From the NCBI GenBank assembly GCA_018713335.1, contig DVOW01000043.1, forward strand, positions 26,210 through 90,209: 64,000 bases of DNA, in the 5' to 3' direction. Below are positions 35,585 to 44,284 of the stretch, in pieces. How positions within the stretch are numbered: position 1 is the stretch's first letter; every line of letters begins with the position of its first letter. Origin of the DNA: Candidatus Merdivicinus intestinigallinarum (GTDB lineage: Bacteria > Bacillota > Clostridia > Oscillospirales > Ruminococcaceae). The notes under the pieces are model-generated. The model made no database searches, was not told the origin of the DNA, and was given only the letters and a program-made list of their open reading frames with translations. The position numbers and the translations under genes were made by a program.

Positions 35585-37936
35585 TTGGAGCAGAGAGTAA
35601 AGCTGCCCGTCCGGCAGCTGGTGGAATTTGTACTGCGGGGCGGCAGCATTGACGACCGGTTCGGCGGGGCAGACCGGGCATTGGAAGGCGGCCGCATCCA
35701 CCGGCGTCTGCAAAAGCAGGAGGGAGAGGGCTACGAGGCGGAGGTGAAATTCTCCCACACAGAGGAATTCCAGGGGACGGTTTTTACTGTGGAAGGCCGG
35801 GCGGACGGCGTTTTCCGGGAGGACGGCCTGCCCGCCATTGACGAAATCAAAACCACCGCCGCCCCCGTTTCCATCATTACCCCGGACTTTAACCGGCTCC
35901 ATTGGGCCCAGGCACAGTGCTACGCTTATTTTTACGCTGTCCAGAAGGATTTGCCGGAGGTCGGCGTGCGGCTGACCTATTTTCAGATCGAAACGGAGGA
36001 GATCCTGCGGTTCACTCGGGTATTTTCCCGGGCGGAGCTGACGGAATTTTACCAGGATCTGCTGCGCCGGTACAAAGTTTGGGCGGATTTTCAAAGCCAG
36101 TGGGAGGACTTGCGGGATCGTTCCATTGAGCCGCTGTCCTTCCCCTTCCCCGCTTTCCGGAAGGGCCAGCGGGAGATGGCCGCCGCCGTTTACCGGACGA
36201 TCCAGCGGGAACGCCGCCTGTTCTGCCAGGCTCCGACGGGCATCGGCAAGACCATTTCCACCCTGTTTCCCGCGGTGAAAGCCATGGGCAACGGATTCAC
36301 GGAAAAAATCTTCTACCTGACGGCTAAAACCATTACCCGCCAGGCGGCAGAGGACGCCTTCTCCATGCTGCGGCGGCAGCCGGTGCGGGTGAAAAGCGTG
36401 ACCCTGACCGCCAAGGACAAGATCTGTTTTCTGGAGGAACGCCGGTGCAACCCGGTGGACTGCCCCTACGCGGACGGCCATTACGACCGGGTCAACGACG
36501 TCCTGCTGGATATGCTCCAAAAAGAGGACGCCTTTTCCCGGGAAGTCATTGAGTGCTATGCAAAGGAAGGGCGGGTCTGCCCTTTTGAGCTGGAGCTGGA
36601 CCTGACGCTTTGGTGCGACTGCATTATCTGCGACTACAACTACCTGTTTGACCCGACGGTTTCCCTGAAGCGGTTTTTCGGGGATTCCGGCGGGAACTAC
36701 GCCTTTTTGATCGACGAGGCCCACAACCTGGTGGACCGGGCCAGGGACATGTATTCCGCCAAACTGCAAAAATCGGCCTTTCGTTCCCTAAGGCAGGCCC
36801 TGGGCAAAACCGGCGACAGGCGGCTGAAATCCGCCTTGAACAAGGTGGATACCGCCATGCGGGAGCTGCGGAAAAACTGCGGCGAGGAAAAATGCGTTTC
36901 CCAAACCGAACCGCTGACCGAGTTCAACCGCCTTTTAGCGCCGCTTATCAGTCGGCTGGAGGAATGGCTCCGGGAACACCTGGACGCGCCCCAGCATGGG
37001 CAGGCGCTGGAGCTTTATTTCGAGCTTCTGAATTACCAGCGGACGGCGGAGCTTTACGATGACCATTACATCACCATGCTCTATCCCTTCGGCTATGACC
37101 TGACGGTGAACCAATTCTGCCGGGACCCTTCGGCCCTGCTGGACGAGGCCCTGAAAAAGGGGAAATCTGCGGCGCTGTTTTCGGCCACCCTGTCCCCCAT
37201 GGGGTACTACCAGGCGGTTTTGGGCGGCGGGGACAACTGCCTGCGCTGCCAGCTGCCCTCCCCCTTCGCGCCGGAAAACCTGGGGCTGTTTGTCAACGAC
37301 CGCATCAGCACCCGTTTCCAGGACCGGGAGCAGACCTACGACGCCATTGCCCAGAGCATTTTGACGATGGTTTCCGCCAAAAAGGGAAATTATATGGCCT
37401 TTTTCCCTTCTTACAGTTACTGCAAACAGGTTTACGAACGGTTCTGCGGCATGTGTGGGAATGAGATCCGCCCGGTGATGCAGCAAAGCGGCATGGAGGA
37501 AGCAGAACGAGAGGAATTTCTGCGCCAGTTTGAAGAGGACGCACCCCAGAGTATGGCGGCCTTCTGCGTCATGGGCGGCATTTTTTCGGAAGGCATTGAC
37601 CTAAAGGGGAACCGCTTGATCGGCGCGGTCATCGTCGGGGTGGGGCTTCCCCAAATCGGGCCGGAACCCAACGCCATCCGGGAATATTACGATGAAAAAA
37701 ACGGCATGGGCTTCGATTTCGCCTACCGGTTCCCGGGGATGAACAAGGTTTTGCAGGCGGCCGGGCGGGTGATCCGGGACAGCACGGACCGGGGCGTGGT
37801 CCTGCTTATCGACCAGCGGTTCACCAATCCGTCCTACCGGAACCTGTTCCCGGCCCACTGGTCCCACTGGAAACGGATCCGGGGCAATTTGGAATTGGAA
37901 CAGGATTTAAAGAACTTTTGGGAAGAGTACATGTAA
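35585..37936 (+). CDS. RecB/Cas4-like nuclease fused to a DinG/XPD-type Fe-S helicase
   Basis: 783 residues from TTG 35585, which has GGGAGG 7 nt before it. Residues about 1-180 carry PD-(D/E)XK signatures: VEGRADGVF, IDEIKTT and HWAQAQCYAYFY. The helicase follows with Walker A CQAPTGIGKTISTLFP, an iron-sulfur cysteine cluster (RRCNPVDCPY through WCDCIICDY), DEAH in LIDEAHNLVDRA, and C-terminal motifs SATLSPMG, GGIFSEGIDLKG and QAAGRVIRDSTDRG. Superfamily 2 helicase of the Rad3/XPD type. Last gene of the polA-sbcCD operon, suggesting a DNA-repair role. Confidence 0.88.
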   Translation: MEQRVKLPVRQLVEFVLRGGSIDDRFGGADRALEGGRIHRRLQKQEGEGYEAEVKFSHTEEFQGTVFTVEGRADGVFREDGLPAIDEIKTTAAPVSIITPDFNRLHWAQAQCYAYFYAVQKDLPEVGVRLTYFQIETEEILRFTRVFSRAELTEFYQDLLRRYKVWADFQSQWEDLRDRSIEPLSFPFPAFRKGQREMAAAVYRTIQRERRLFCQAPTGIGKTISTLFPAVKAMGNGFTEKIFYLTAKTITRQAAEDAFSMLRRQPVRVKSVTLTAKDKICFLEERRCNPVDCPYADGHYDRVNDVLLDMLQKEDAFSREVIECYAKEGRVCPFELELDLTLWCDCIICDYNYLFDPTVSLKRFFGDSGGNYAFLIDEAHNLVDRARDMYSAKLQKSAFRSLRQALGKTGDRRLKSALNKVDTAMRELRKNCGEEKCVSQTEPLTEFNRLLAPLISRLEEWLREHLDAPQHGQALELYFELLNYQRTAELYDDHYITMLYPFGYDLTVNQFCRDPSALLDEALKKGKSAALFSATLSPMGYYQAVLGGGDNCLRCQLPSPFAPENLGLFVNDRISTRFQDREQTYDAIAQSILTMVSAKKGNYMAFFPSYSYCKQVYERFCGMCGNEIRPVMQQSGMEEAEREEFLRQFEEDAPQSMAAFCVMGGIFSEGIDLKGNRLIGAVIVGVGLPQIGPEPNAIREYYDEKNGMGFDFAYRFPGMNKVLQAAGRVIRDSTDRGVVLLIDQRFTNPSYRNLFPAHWSHWKRIRGNLELEQDLKNFWEEYM

Positions 37937-37953
37937 CTTTTACACATTTTATA

Positions 37954-37982
37954 TTGAAAAAACTACGAAAAGAAGATACAAT
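37954..37982 (+). promoter_or_regulatory. Promoter 1 upstream of the EEP-family gene
   Basis: TTGAAA (37954-37959), 17-nt spacer, TACAAT (37977-37982). Confidence 0.65.
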
Positions 37983-38048
37983 AAAGACAAAACCGCTTCC
38001 AACAGACAGGTTTCAACAAAAAATTCAGAAATTTGGAAGAATTTTGAA

Positions 38049-38077
38049 TGGACATTTCAAAGAAAATCGTTTATGAT
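38049..38077 (+). promoter_or_regulatory. Promoter 2 upstream of the EEP-family gene
   Basis: TGGACA (38049-38054), 17-nt spacer, TATGAT (38072-38077). The two tandem promoters account for the 212-nt gap. Confidence 0.65.
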
Positions 38078-38148
38078 AATAGAGCAAGGCTCAAACAGCC
38101 GGCGGTTCCGTTTTTATTCAAAGTTTCCAATATAAAGGTGATGAAAGG

Positions 38149-38952
38149 ATGTCTCAGGGAATAAAAGTCGCTTCCTTCAACTTAAAACATGACTCTTTTC
38201 TGGCCCGGAGAAATTCCTGGCAGTACCGCCGGGATTTAATCGGCCAGCTGATCCAGCAGTCCAACGCGGCCATTATCGGCGTACAGGAGCTGATCCCCTC
38301 CATGCGGGAGGATATTATGCGCAGGCTGTCCCAATATTACAGCATCCGGGGAGCCGGCCGGAACAAATTCCTGGAGGACGAGCAGGCCGCCATCCTTCTG
38401 AAAAATGACGATGTGACCGTATGTTTTGACAAAATGTTTTGGCTCTCCAAACATCCGGAAAAGGTTGGCAGCCGGGCGTATTTCTCCTTCTTCCCCCGGA
38501 TCTGCACCGTCTGCGAGGCGTATGTCAAGGAGTTTGACACCAAGATCCGGGTTTTCAACACCCATTTTGACCACATCTGCTGGATGGCCCGGACGTTAAG
38601 CGTGCAGATCATTTTAAAGTATATGCACGAGCTGAACCAGGAAGAAAAACTGCCCACCATCCTCATGGGGGACATGAACACCAAGCCCCACAGCAAGCCC
38701 ATCCAAATCCTTTCCCAGAATCTGCACGAATACCCGGACATCCATTTGACGGACATTTGGCAGTGCTTTGACCCGGACGAGATCATGAACACCTACCATG
38801 GGTTCCGGGGCAAGGAGAAGGGCCTGCCTATTGACTATATTTTCATCAGCGACGAGCTGGAGTTTGCGGACGCGTATATTGACCGGACCAATTTTGGCGG
38901 CCGGTACCCTTCCGACCACTATCCTTTGGTGGCGACCCTTCGGCTGAAATAA
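38149..38952 (+). CDS. Endonuclease/exonuclease/phosphatase (EEP) family protein
   Basis: 267 residues. The fold is recognised from IKVASFNLKHD at the N-terminus, IIGVQELIPSM (catalytic Glu), RVFNTHFDH, TILMGDMNTKP and YPSDHYPLVATLRL at the C-terminus. These are the metal and catalytic residues of Mg-dependent phosphodiesterases such as exonuclease III or sphingomyelinase-like proteins. No signal peptide. The substrate is unknown. Confidence 0.88.
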   Translation: MSQGIKVASFNLKHDSFLARRNSWQYRRDLIGQLIQQSNAAIIGVQELIPSMREDIMRRLSQYYSIRGAGRNKFLEDEQAAILLKNDDVTVCFDKMFWLSKHPEKVGSRAYFSFFPRICTVCEAYVKEFDTKIRVFNTHFDHICWMARTLSVQIILKYMHELNQEEKLPTILMGDMNTKPHSKPIQILSQNLHEYPDIHLTDIWQCFDPDEIMNTYHGFRGKEKGLPIDYIFISDELEFADAYIDRTNFGGRYPSDHYPLVATLRLK

Positions 38953-38956
38953 AACA

Positions 38957-38992
38957 CCCCCGGAGAACGAGCTCTCCGGGGATTCGTTTTAT
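38957..38992. terminator. Bidirectional terminator between EEP gene and DUF1015 gene
   Basis: CCCCGGAGA/TCTCCGGGG stem, with T-rich sequence after it on plus and AAAACA (T-rich on minus) before it. Confidence 0.75.
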
Positions 38993-40251
38993 CATTTGAT
39001 TTTCCGGCATTCCAGGTAATACCGCTTGTCGCTGGCGTCCCCCATGGAAAAGGTTTTCCGAGGGAGCGCGCCCTCCTGAATGACGGTTTTAAAGAGGTCG
39101 CCTTTTTCCATGGCCGGCAGGCGGAAGCCCACGGCCCCCCGGTCCGCCAGCTGCCGCAGGACGTCGTCCCCGTGGATGTAATCCACCTTGCCGGGGCAGG
39201 TGTTCAAATACTGATCCAGGAAATCCTGGACGCTCCCCACCGCCAAGGTCCGTTCCGGATGTGGAATGGAAACGGTCCTCTCCCCTTTCCGGGTCAGGAC
39301 GGATACCGACTGGGGCGGCTCTTTGCCCTGGCAGCCGGCAGCGTACTGTTCAAATTCCTCCACCAGGGAATCCTGGTCCGGCACAAACACGGCCCGGTGG
39401 ATGGCCTCAAATTTTAAGGAATCGTCCTGAAGGTTGCAAAGCTCCACCAGGGCGTACCGGGCGGGATGGCGGGCCGCTTCTTCCGGCGTCAGGAACATTT
39501 TCAGGCGTTCCCAGCATTCCTTGGCGGCCGCCAGGGAATGGTTCCCGTCCCCTACGGCGTAAAGGAGCACCGGCGCGTCCGGAACCCCATACCGGGCCGC
39601 AAAGGCCTCCGGGGCCGCCAGCCTTTGCAGGGCCTCCGCGATTGCCTGGTACTGCTCCCCTTTCAGCAGCCAGCCCCGCACCTGCCCGCCGCCCATCATC
39701 AGCGGGAAATCATAGAGCTTTTCCAAGGAGCTTATTTTTTCGGCCAGCGGCTCGATGACACTCCTTTCCCGGTCGTCGATGAGCACCAGGACATGGGGCA
39801 TTTCCAAAGGCGCGTTTTCCCGGATCTTCACCCGGGCCGGGATCCGTTCCAAAACCGTGCCCTCCGTGGCCCGAGCCAGGGAGGCGGCCCCTTTCCGGTA
39901 ATCATACTGTTCCAAATCCAGCAGCCCCACGATCCCCCTGCGGACCGAGCCGTCGTGCAGGGTCCGTTCCGTGTAGATCAGGGAATCCGGGTAGGCGCGG
40001 AACAGGCTGCTCTGCAAATAATCTTCCATATTCTGGTTGATGCGGGCCACCTGTTCGTTGAAATCCGACTTTTCCAAAAAGGCCTCGGGGAAAATCAGCT
40101 TGCTGGCCGAAGGGTGGCGGCAGGTCTTTTTCCAGACTTCCTCCCAGTATTCCGGCTGGGAGGTAAACTGGTCGCAGGCAATGACGCTCCATTTTTCCAA
40201 ATTGCAGTCCGGGAGCAGGATCTCTCCGGGATAGAATCCGATTTGTGTCAT
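38992..40251 (-). CDS. DUF1015 family protein
   Basis: 419 residues, usual family length. Recognisable blocks are PDCNLEKWSVIACDQFTSQP at the N-terminus, LYAVGDGNHSLAAAKECWE in the middle, and YIHGDDVLRQLADRGAVGFR near the end. The HSxA block is shared by the family, which is widespread in Clostridia but has no settled biochemical role. Monocistronic, convergent with the EEP gene. Confidence 0.88.
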   Translation of the reverse strand: MTQIGFYPGEILLPDCNLEKWSVIACDQFTSQPEYWEEVWKKTCRHPSASKLIFPEAFLEKSDFNEQVARINQNMEDYLQSSLFRAYPDSLIYTERTLHDGSVRRGIVGLLDLEQYDYRKGAASLARATEGTVLERIPARVKIRENAPLEMPHVLVLIDDRERSVIEPLAEKISSLEKLYDFPLMMGGGQVRGWLLKGEQYQAIAEALQRLAAPEAFAARYGVPDAPVLLYAVGDGNHSLAAAKECWERLKMFLTPEEAARHPARYALVELCNLQDDSLKFEAIHRAVFVPDQDSLVEEFEQYAAGCQGKEPPQSVSVLTRKGERTVSIPHPERTLAVGSVQDFLDQYLNTCPGKVDYIHGDDVLRQLADRGAVGFRLPAMEKGDLFKTVIQEGALPRKTFSMGDASDKRYYLECRKIK

Positions 40252-40293
40252 GCTTTTCTTCCTTTCATCATCAAGGATGCAGAATCTACCGTT

Positions 40294-40322
40294 ATTATAT
40301 CACGTTTTTTGGAAATTGTCAT
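40294..40322 (-). promoter_or_regulatory. Promoter of the DUF1015 gene
   Basis: Minus strand ATGACA (40322-40317), 17-nt spacer, TATAAT (40299-40294), about 43 nt before the start. Confidence 0.75.
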
Positions 40323-40369
40323 GAGAATTTTGGAAAAAGCAAAAATTTTGCCTCCATCCATCCGGCCTG

Positions 40370-40398
40370 TTGTAAAACGGCCGGGTTTGTGTTATGAT
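40370..40398 (+). promoter_or_regulatory. Promoter of trxB
   Basis: TTGTAA (40370-40375), 17-nt spacer, TATGAT (40393-40398). The 145-nt leader also contains TATCAC...GTGATA, an inverted repeat (about 40448-40477) that may be an operator. Confidence 0.65.
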
Positions 40399-40543
40399 AA
40401 AGAAACGGAAAATTCCTATCAAGCTGCCGGAATTTTGAATTGTGCTTTTATCACTGTAATTTTCAGAGAGATGTGATAGAATCTGAATGAAGAAACGGAT
40501 GGGAAGATGCCGTTCAGAGGTTCATAAACAGGAGGGTTTTCAT

Positions 40544-41443
40544 ATGACAGATTTAGTAATCATCGGCGCGGGGCCCGCGGGGTTTTCCGCCGCCATTTAC
40601 GCAGTCCGGGCGGGGCTTTCGGTGCGTTTGCTGGAGAACAGCCTCTTCGGCGGACAGATCATCAACACCCCGGATGTAGACAATTACCCGGGCCTGCCGG
40701 GGATTTCCGGGGCGGAATTTGCCATGAAGCTCTATGAGCACGCTGCGAAGCTGGGAGTAGAGCCGGAAACCGCCGCTGTTTCCAAGGCGGAGCTGTCCGG
40801 GGACATCAAAAATATTTATACCGAAAAAGAAATCATCCCCTGCCGCAGCATCGTTATCGCCACCGGCGCTTCTCACCGGAAGCTGGGCTGTCCGGGTGAG
40901 GAAGAGTTCACCGGCAAAGGCGTTTCCTACTGCGCCACCTGCGACGGTGCGTTTTTCAAGGGCAAAACCGTAGCGGTAAACGGCGGCGGCAACACGGCTT
41001 TGGAGGACGCTTTGTTCCTTTCCAACATGTGCGAAAAGGTTTATATTATTCACCGGCGGGAAGGCTTCCGGGCAGACAACGCCAATCTGGAAGCGGCAAG
41101 AGCCCGGGACAACATCGAGTTTGTCTTGAACCGCACTGTGGCCGAAATTAAGGGCGGCGAAAAGGTGGAAGGCCTCCTTTTGTCCAGCACCACCGGCCAG
41201 CCGGATTTGGAGCTGGTTGTGGACGGGCTGTTCGTGGCCATTGGGTTCCATCCCAACACGGAGCTCTTTGAAGGCCAGCTGGAACTGGAAGGCGGCTATA
41301 TCAAGGCGGGAGAAAACTGCCGCACCAGCGTCCCCGGCGTATTCGCCGCAGGGGACGTCCGCACCAAAGAGGTGCGCCAGCTGATTACAGCGGCGGCGGA
41401 CGGCGCTGTGGCCGGTGTGGAAGCCGGAAAATACCTGGCGTAA
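40544..41443 (+). CDS. trxB: Thioredoxin reductase
   Basis: 299 residues from ATG 40544 after GGAGGG. FAD-binding GAGPAGFSAAIYA at the N-terminus, redox-active CATC in SYCATCDGAFF, nicotinamide-binding GGGNTALEDALFL with HRREGFRA (the basic residues favour NADPH), and a second FAD motif FAAGDVR near the end. Transfers electrons from NAD(P)H to thioredoxin. No thioredoxin gene is adjacent. Confidence 0.93.
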   Translation: MTDLVIIGAGPAGFSAAIYAVRAGLSVRLLENSLFGGQIINTPDVDNYPGLPGISGAEFAMKLYEHAAKLGVEPETAAVSKAELSGDIKNIYTEKEIIPCRSIVIATGASHRKLGCPGEEEFTGKGVSYCATCDGAFFKGKTVAVNGGGNTALEDALFLSNMCEKVYIIHRREGFRADNANLEAARARDNIEFVLNRTVAEIKGGEKVEGLLLSSTTGQPDLELVVDGLFVAIGFHPNTELFEGQLELEGGYIKAGENCRTSVPGVFAAGDVRTKEVRQLITAAADGAVAGVEAGKYLA

Positions 41444-41521
41444 CAGAGTTTTCCATGGGTAGCGGCTTGGGTCCCGGGCATCCTATTTTTGCAGGGCGTT
41501 CCCCTGCAAAGGAGGCCGGGT

Positions 41522-41716
41522 ATGAAAAAGAAAAAGAATCGCAGAGCGCGTGGGAATTACGGGAAGCCGTCCTTGAAAAACGGCGTCACCCCGGAATATC
41601 TCACTTTCCCTTTGACCGCTTATGAATCCGTTGACAAAAACGGCGTCAAGTCCTTGGAGATCCCCTTGCAGAACGTTCTGCGCCTGCGGGAATTTGACAT
41701 CGAAAACAAAAAATAG
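41522..41716 (+). CDS. Small basic protein of unknown function (64 aa)
   Basis: 64 residues from ATG 41522 after AAAGGAGG. A very basic N-terminus (MKKKKNRRARGNYGKP) precedes a more ordinary sequence (PLTAYESVDKNGVKSLEIPL). No hydrophobic helix. The basic tail suggests nucleic acid or ribosome contact, but nothing more can be said. It follows trxB by 78 nt and ends at a hairpin. Confidence 0.65.
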   Translation: MKKKKNRRARGNYGKPSLKNGVTPEYLTFPLTAYESVDKNGVKSLEIPLQNVLRLREFDIENKK

Positions 41717-41720
41717 AAGC

Positions 41721-41743
41721 AGGCCGTCCGTTACAGGGCGGCC
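41721..41743 (+). terminator. Hairpin terminator after the 64-aa gene
   Basis: AGGCCG(T)CC...GG(G)CGGCCT stem, weak T run. Confidence 0.5.
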
Positions 41744-41792
41744 TCATCTTGTCAAAAAATCTGATTTACGCAAGCAAGCCGCCGCAAAAATA

Positions 41793-41955
41793 TTAGGAGA
41801 TTCCAAACATGGATTTTGCAGGCAAAATCCATGCGCGGGGACATCCGCGGCGAGCCTGCGGGCTCGCTTTCTTTCTTATAGTTCGCGCCCGAGGCGCGAA
41901 AAGCAGGATTTCGTTTCCCGCAAGCTTTTGGAAAAGCTTGACCAAAACTTTTGCT
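41793..41955. repeat. Multi-hairpin intergenic element, copy B
   Basis: Same design as at 23138: CATGGATTTTGC/GCAAAATCCATG (41808-41833), GCGAGCC/GGCTCGC (41850-41867), TTCGCGCC/GGCGCGAA (41882-41900), and CAAGCTTTT/AAAAGCTTG (41921-41940) followed by ACCAAAACTTTTG. The two middle hairpins of copy A are missing. Stem 1 and the last stem differ from copy A but stay paired. Confidence 0.75.
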
Positions 41956-42007
41956 TTTGTGCCGTTTCTTATTGCGGAAGATAGTGCATTCTTTCTTCCA
42001 GAGCCGG

Positions 42008-42036
42008 TTGACAAGCGCGCGAAAACATGGTATGAT
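42008..42036 (+). promoter_or_regulatory. Promoter of the T-box/metG transcript
   Basis: TTGACA (42008-42013), 17-nt spacer, TATGAT (42031-42036). Confidence 0.85.
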
Positions 42037-42044
42037 AAATCTAT

Positions 42045-42288
42045 ATGAAAAACGTGGTGAAGGAAAGAGTACCCTCTCAGCGGACGCGCAGAGAGTTCCC
42101 GGCTGGTGTAAGGGAACGGGACGCGGGCGGGGAAGATGGTTCCGGAACGGCGTGTCTGAGGCCTTTGCTTAGGGCGCGACAGGTCCGCCTGTTACAGCGG
42201 TTTGAGGTTTTCCGTTTTTGGAGAACGAAGCGAAGTGGTACCACGGATCGATCCCCGTCTTCTGCACAGAAGGCGGGGTTTATTTTTT
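42045..42288 (+). ncRNA. T-box riboswitch (tRNA-Met) controlling metG
   Basis: Leader with Stem I elements (AGAGAGTTCCCGGCTGG with GTGTAAGGGAAC), a candidate specifier ATG (42136-42138) in GGGGAAGATGGTTCC, the conserved T-box GAAGTGGTACCACGG (42232-42246) that pairs with the tRNA acceptor end, and an intrinsic terminator CCCCG...CGGGG (42253-42278) with a TTTATTTTTT tail. Uncharged tRNA-Met would favour the antiterminator and turn on the synthetase gene, which fits the AUG specifier. Confidence 0.88.
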
Positions 42289-42316
42289 GTAATATTTCTC
42301 GGAAAGGGTTGGAATT

Positions 42317-44266
42317 ATGGATCAGAAAAAATTCTACATTACCACGGCCATTGCGTACACATCCCGCAAGCCCCACATCGGCAACACCTACGAAATTGTG
42401 CTGACCGACGCCATTGCCCGGATGAAACGCATGGAGGGCTACGACGTCTTTTTCTGCACCGGCACCGATGAGCACGGCCAGAAAATCGAGGAAATCGCCA
42501 AGGAGGCGGGCATCACCCCCAAAGAACATGTGGATAAAATTTCCGGCGAGGTGCGCCGCATCTGGGACGCCATGAACACCTCCTACGACTATTTCATCCG
42601 CACCACAGACGATTACCACGAAAAAGTGGTGCAGAAAATCTTCAAAAAGCTCTATGAGCAGGGCGACATTTACAAGAGCGAGTATTCCGGCATGTACTGC
42701 ACCCCCTGCGAATCCTTCTGGACCGAGAGCCAGCTGAAGGACGGCTGCTGCCCCGACTGCGGACGCCCCGTCAAACCCGCCAAAGAGGAAGCGTATTTCT
42801 TCCGCATGAGCAAATATCAGGACCGGCTCATGAAGCACATTGAAGAAAACCCCGACTTTATCGTCCCCGAATCCCGGAAAAAAGAGATGATCAACAACTT
42901 CTTAAAGCCCGGCTTACAGGACCTGTGCGTTTCCCGTACCTCCTTCAAATGGGGCATCCCAGTGGATTTTGACGACAAGCATGTGGTGTACGTCTGGCTG
43001 GACGCTTTGACCAACTACATCACCGCCCTGGGTTACGATCCCGACCACATTGGGGAAAACTACAAGAAATACTGGCCTGCCGACGTCCATGTCATCGGCA
43101 AGGACATCCTGCGGTTCCACACCATTTACTGGCCCATTTTCCTGATGGCTCTGGATCTGCCCCTGCCCAAGCAGGTATTCGGTCATCCGTGGCTGCTGTT
43201 TGCCTCCGACAAAATGAGCAAATCCAAGGGCAACGTCATTTACGCCGACGATCTGGTGAAGCTCTTTGGCGTGGACGCCGTGCGGTATTACCTGCTTTCC
43301 GCCATGCCCTACGCTCAGGACGGCAGCATCACCTATGAAATGTTCATCACCAAATATAACGCCGAGCTGGCCAACACCCTGGGCAACCTGGTCAACCGCA
43401 CCGTTGCCATGGCCAACAAGTATTTCGGCGGGGAGATCAACGCCGCTTCCACTGAAAACGAACTGGACGAGGATTTGAAAAACACCGCCCTGTCCGCCCT
43501 GTCCGGCGTTGTAGCCTCCATGGACGAATACAAGACCGCCGACGCTTTGCAGAAAATCATTGCCCTGGCCCAGCGTTCCAACAAGTATATTGACGAAACC
43601 ATGCCCTGGGCTTTGGCCAAAGACGAAACCCAGCAGGCCCGGCTGAAGACCGTCCTGTCCAACCTGATGGAGGCCATCCGCTATATCGGCGTACTGCTTC
43701 TCCCCTTCATGCCAGACACCTCCGCTTCCATCCTGGAGCAGATCAATGCCCCGGGCAGCGACCTGGCTTCCCTGGAAACCTTTGGGACCGGCGCGGCCCG
43801 GAAGGTTGGTACGGCAAAAGCCCTGTTCGCCCGTCTGGATGAAGCGGAAACCATGAAGAAAATCGACGCGGAAATCGTGCAGCCCCAGATTGCCGCCGCC
43901 AAAGCGGAGCAGAAATCCGAGGAGAAGCCGGAGGGCGTTGCCATGATCGGCATTGAGGATTTCGCCAAGGTGGAACTGCGGGCCGCGAAAATCCTCACCT
44001 GCGAGAAGCTGAAAAAATCCAAAAAGCTCTTAAAGCTCATGGTCAACGACGGCGAAGGTGAACGCCAGGTGCTGTCCGGCATTTCCCAGTGGTATGCGCC
44101 GGAAGATCTGGTGGGCAAAACCATTGTATTGGTGTCCAACCTGAAGCCCGCCAAGCTTTGCGGCGAGGAAAGCTGCGGCATGATCCTGGCGGCGGACTGC
44201 CCGAACGACGATGTGAAGGTGCTGTTCTTAGACGATTCCATCCCGGCCGGCGCAAAAATCCGCTGA
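42317..44266 (+). CDS. metG: Methionine--tRNA ligase with C-terminal tRNA-binding domain
   Basis: 649 residues. The HIGH motif occurs as PHIGNTYE near residue 20 and KMSKS lies at 299-303 in SDKMSKSKGN. Zinc-type cysteines CTPC and CPDCG are in the connective region. An EMAP/Arc1-like tRNA-binding domain fills the C-terminus (about 548-649: IEDFAKVELRAAKILTCEKL, LVSNLKPAKLCGEESCGMIL), as in dimeric MetRS. Charges tRNA-Met. Its transcription is governed by the T-box upstream. Confidence 0.96.
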   Translation: MDQKKFYITTAIAYTSRKPHIGNTYEIVLTDAIARMKRMEGYDVFFCTGTDEHGQKIEEIAKEAGITPKEHVDKISGEVRRIWDAMNTSYDYFIRTTDDYHEKVVQKIFKKLYEQGDIYKSEYSGMYCTPCESFWTESQLKDGCCPDCGRPVKPAKEEAYFFRMSKYQDRLMKHIEENPDFIVPESRKKEMINNFLKPGLQDLCVSRTSFKWGIPVDFDDKHVVYVWLDALTNYITALGYDPDHIGENYKKYWPADVHVIGKDILRFHTIYWPIFLMALDLPLPKQVFGHPWLLFASDKMSKSKGNVIYADDLVKLFGVDAVRYYLLSAMPYAQDGSITYEMFITKYNAELANTLGNLVNRTVAMANKYFGGEINAASTENELDEDLKNTALSALSGVVASMDEYKTADALQKIIALAQRSNKYIDETMPWALAKDETQQARLKTVLSNLMEAIRYIGVLLLPFMPDTSASILEQINAPGSDLASLETFGTGAARKVGTAKALFARLDEAETMKKIDAEIVQPQIAAAKAEQKSEEKPEGVAMIGIEDFAKVELRAAKILTCEKLKKSKKLLKLMVNDGEGERQVLSGISQWYAPEDLVGKTIVLVSNLKPAKLCGEESCGMILAADCPNDDVKVLFLDDSIPAGAKIR

Positions 44267-44284
44267 TTTCAGGAAGGTTTTATC

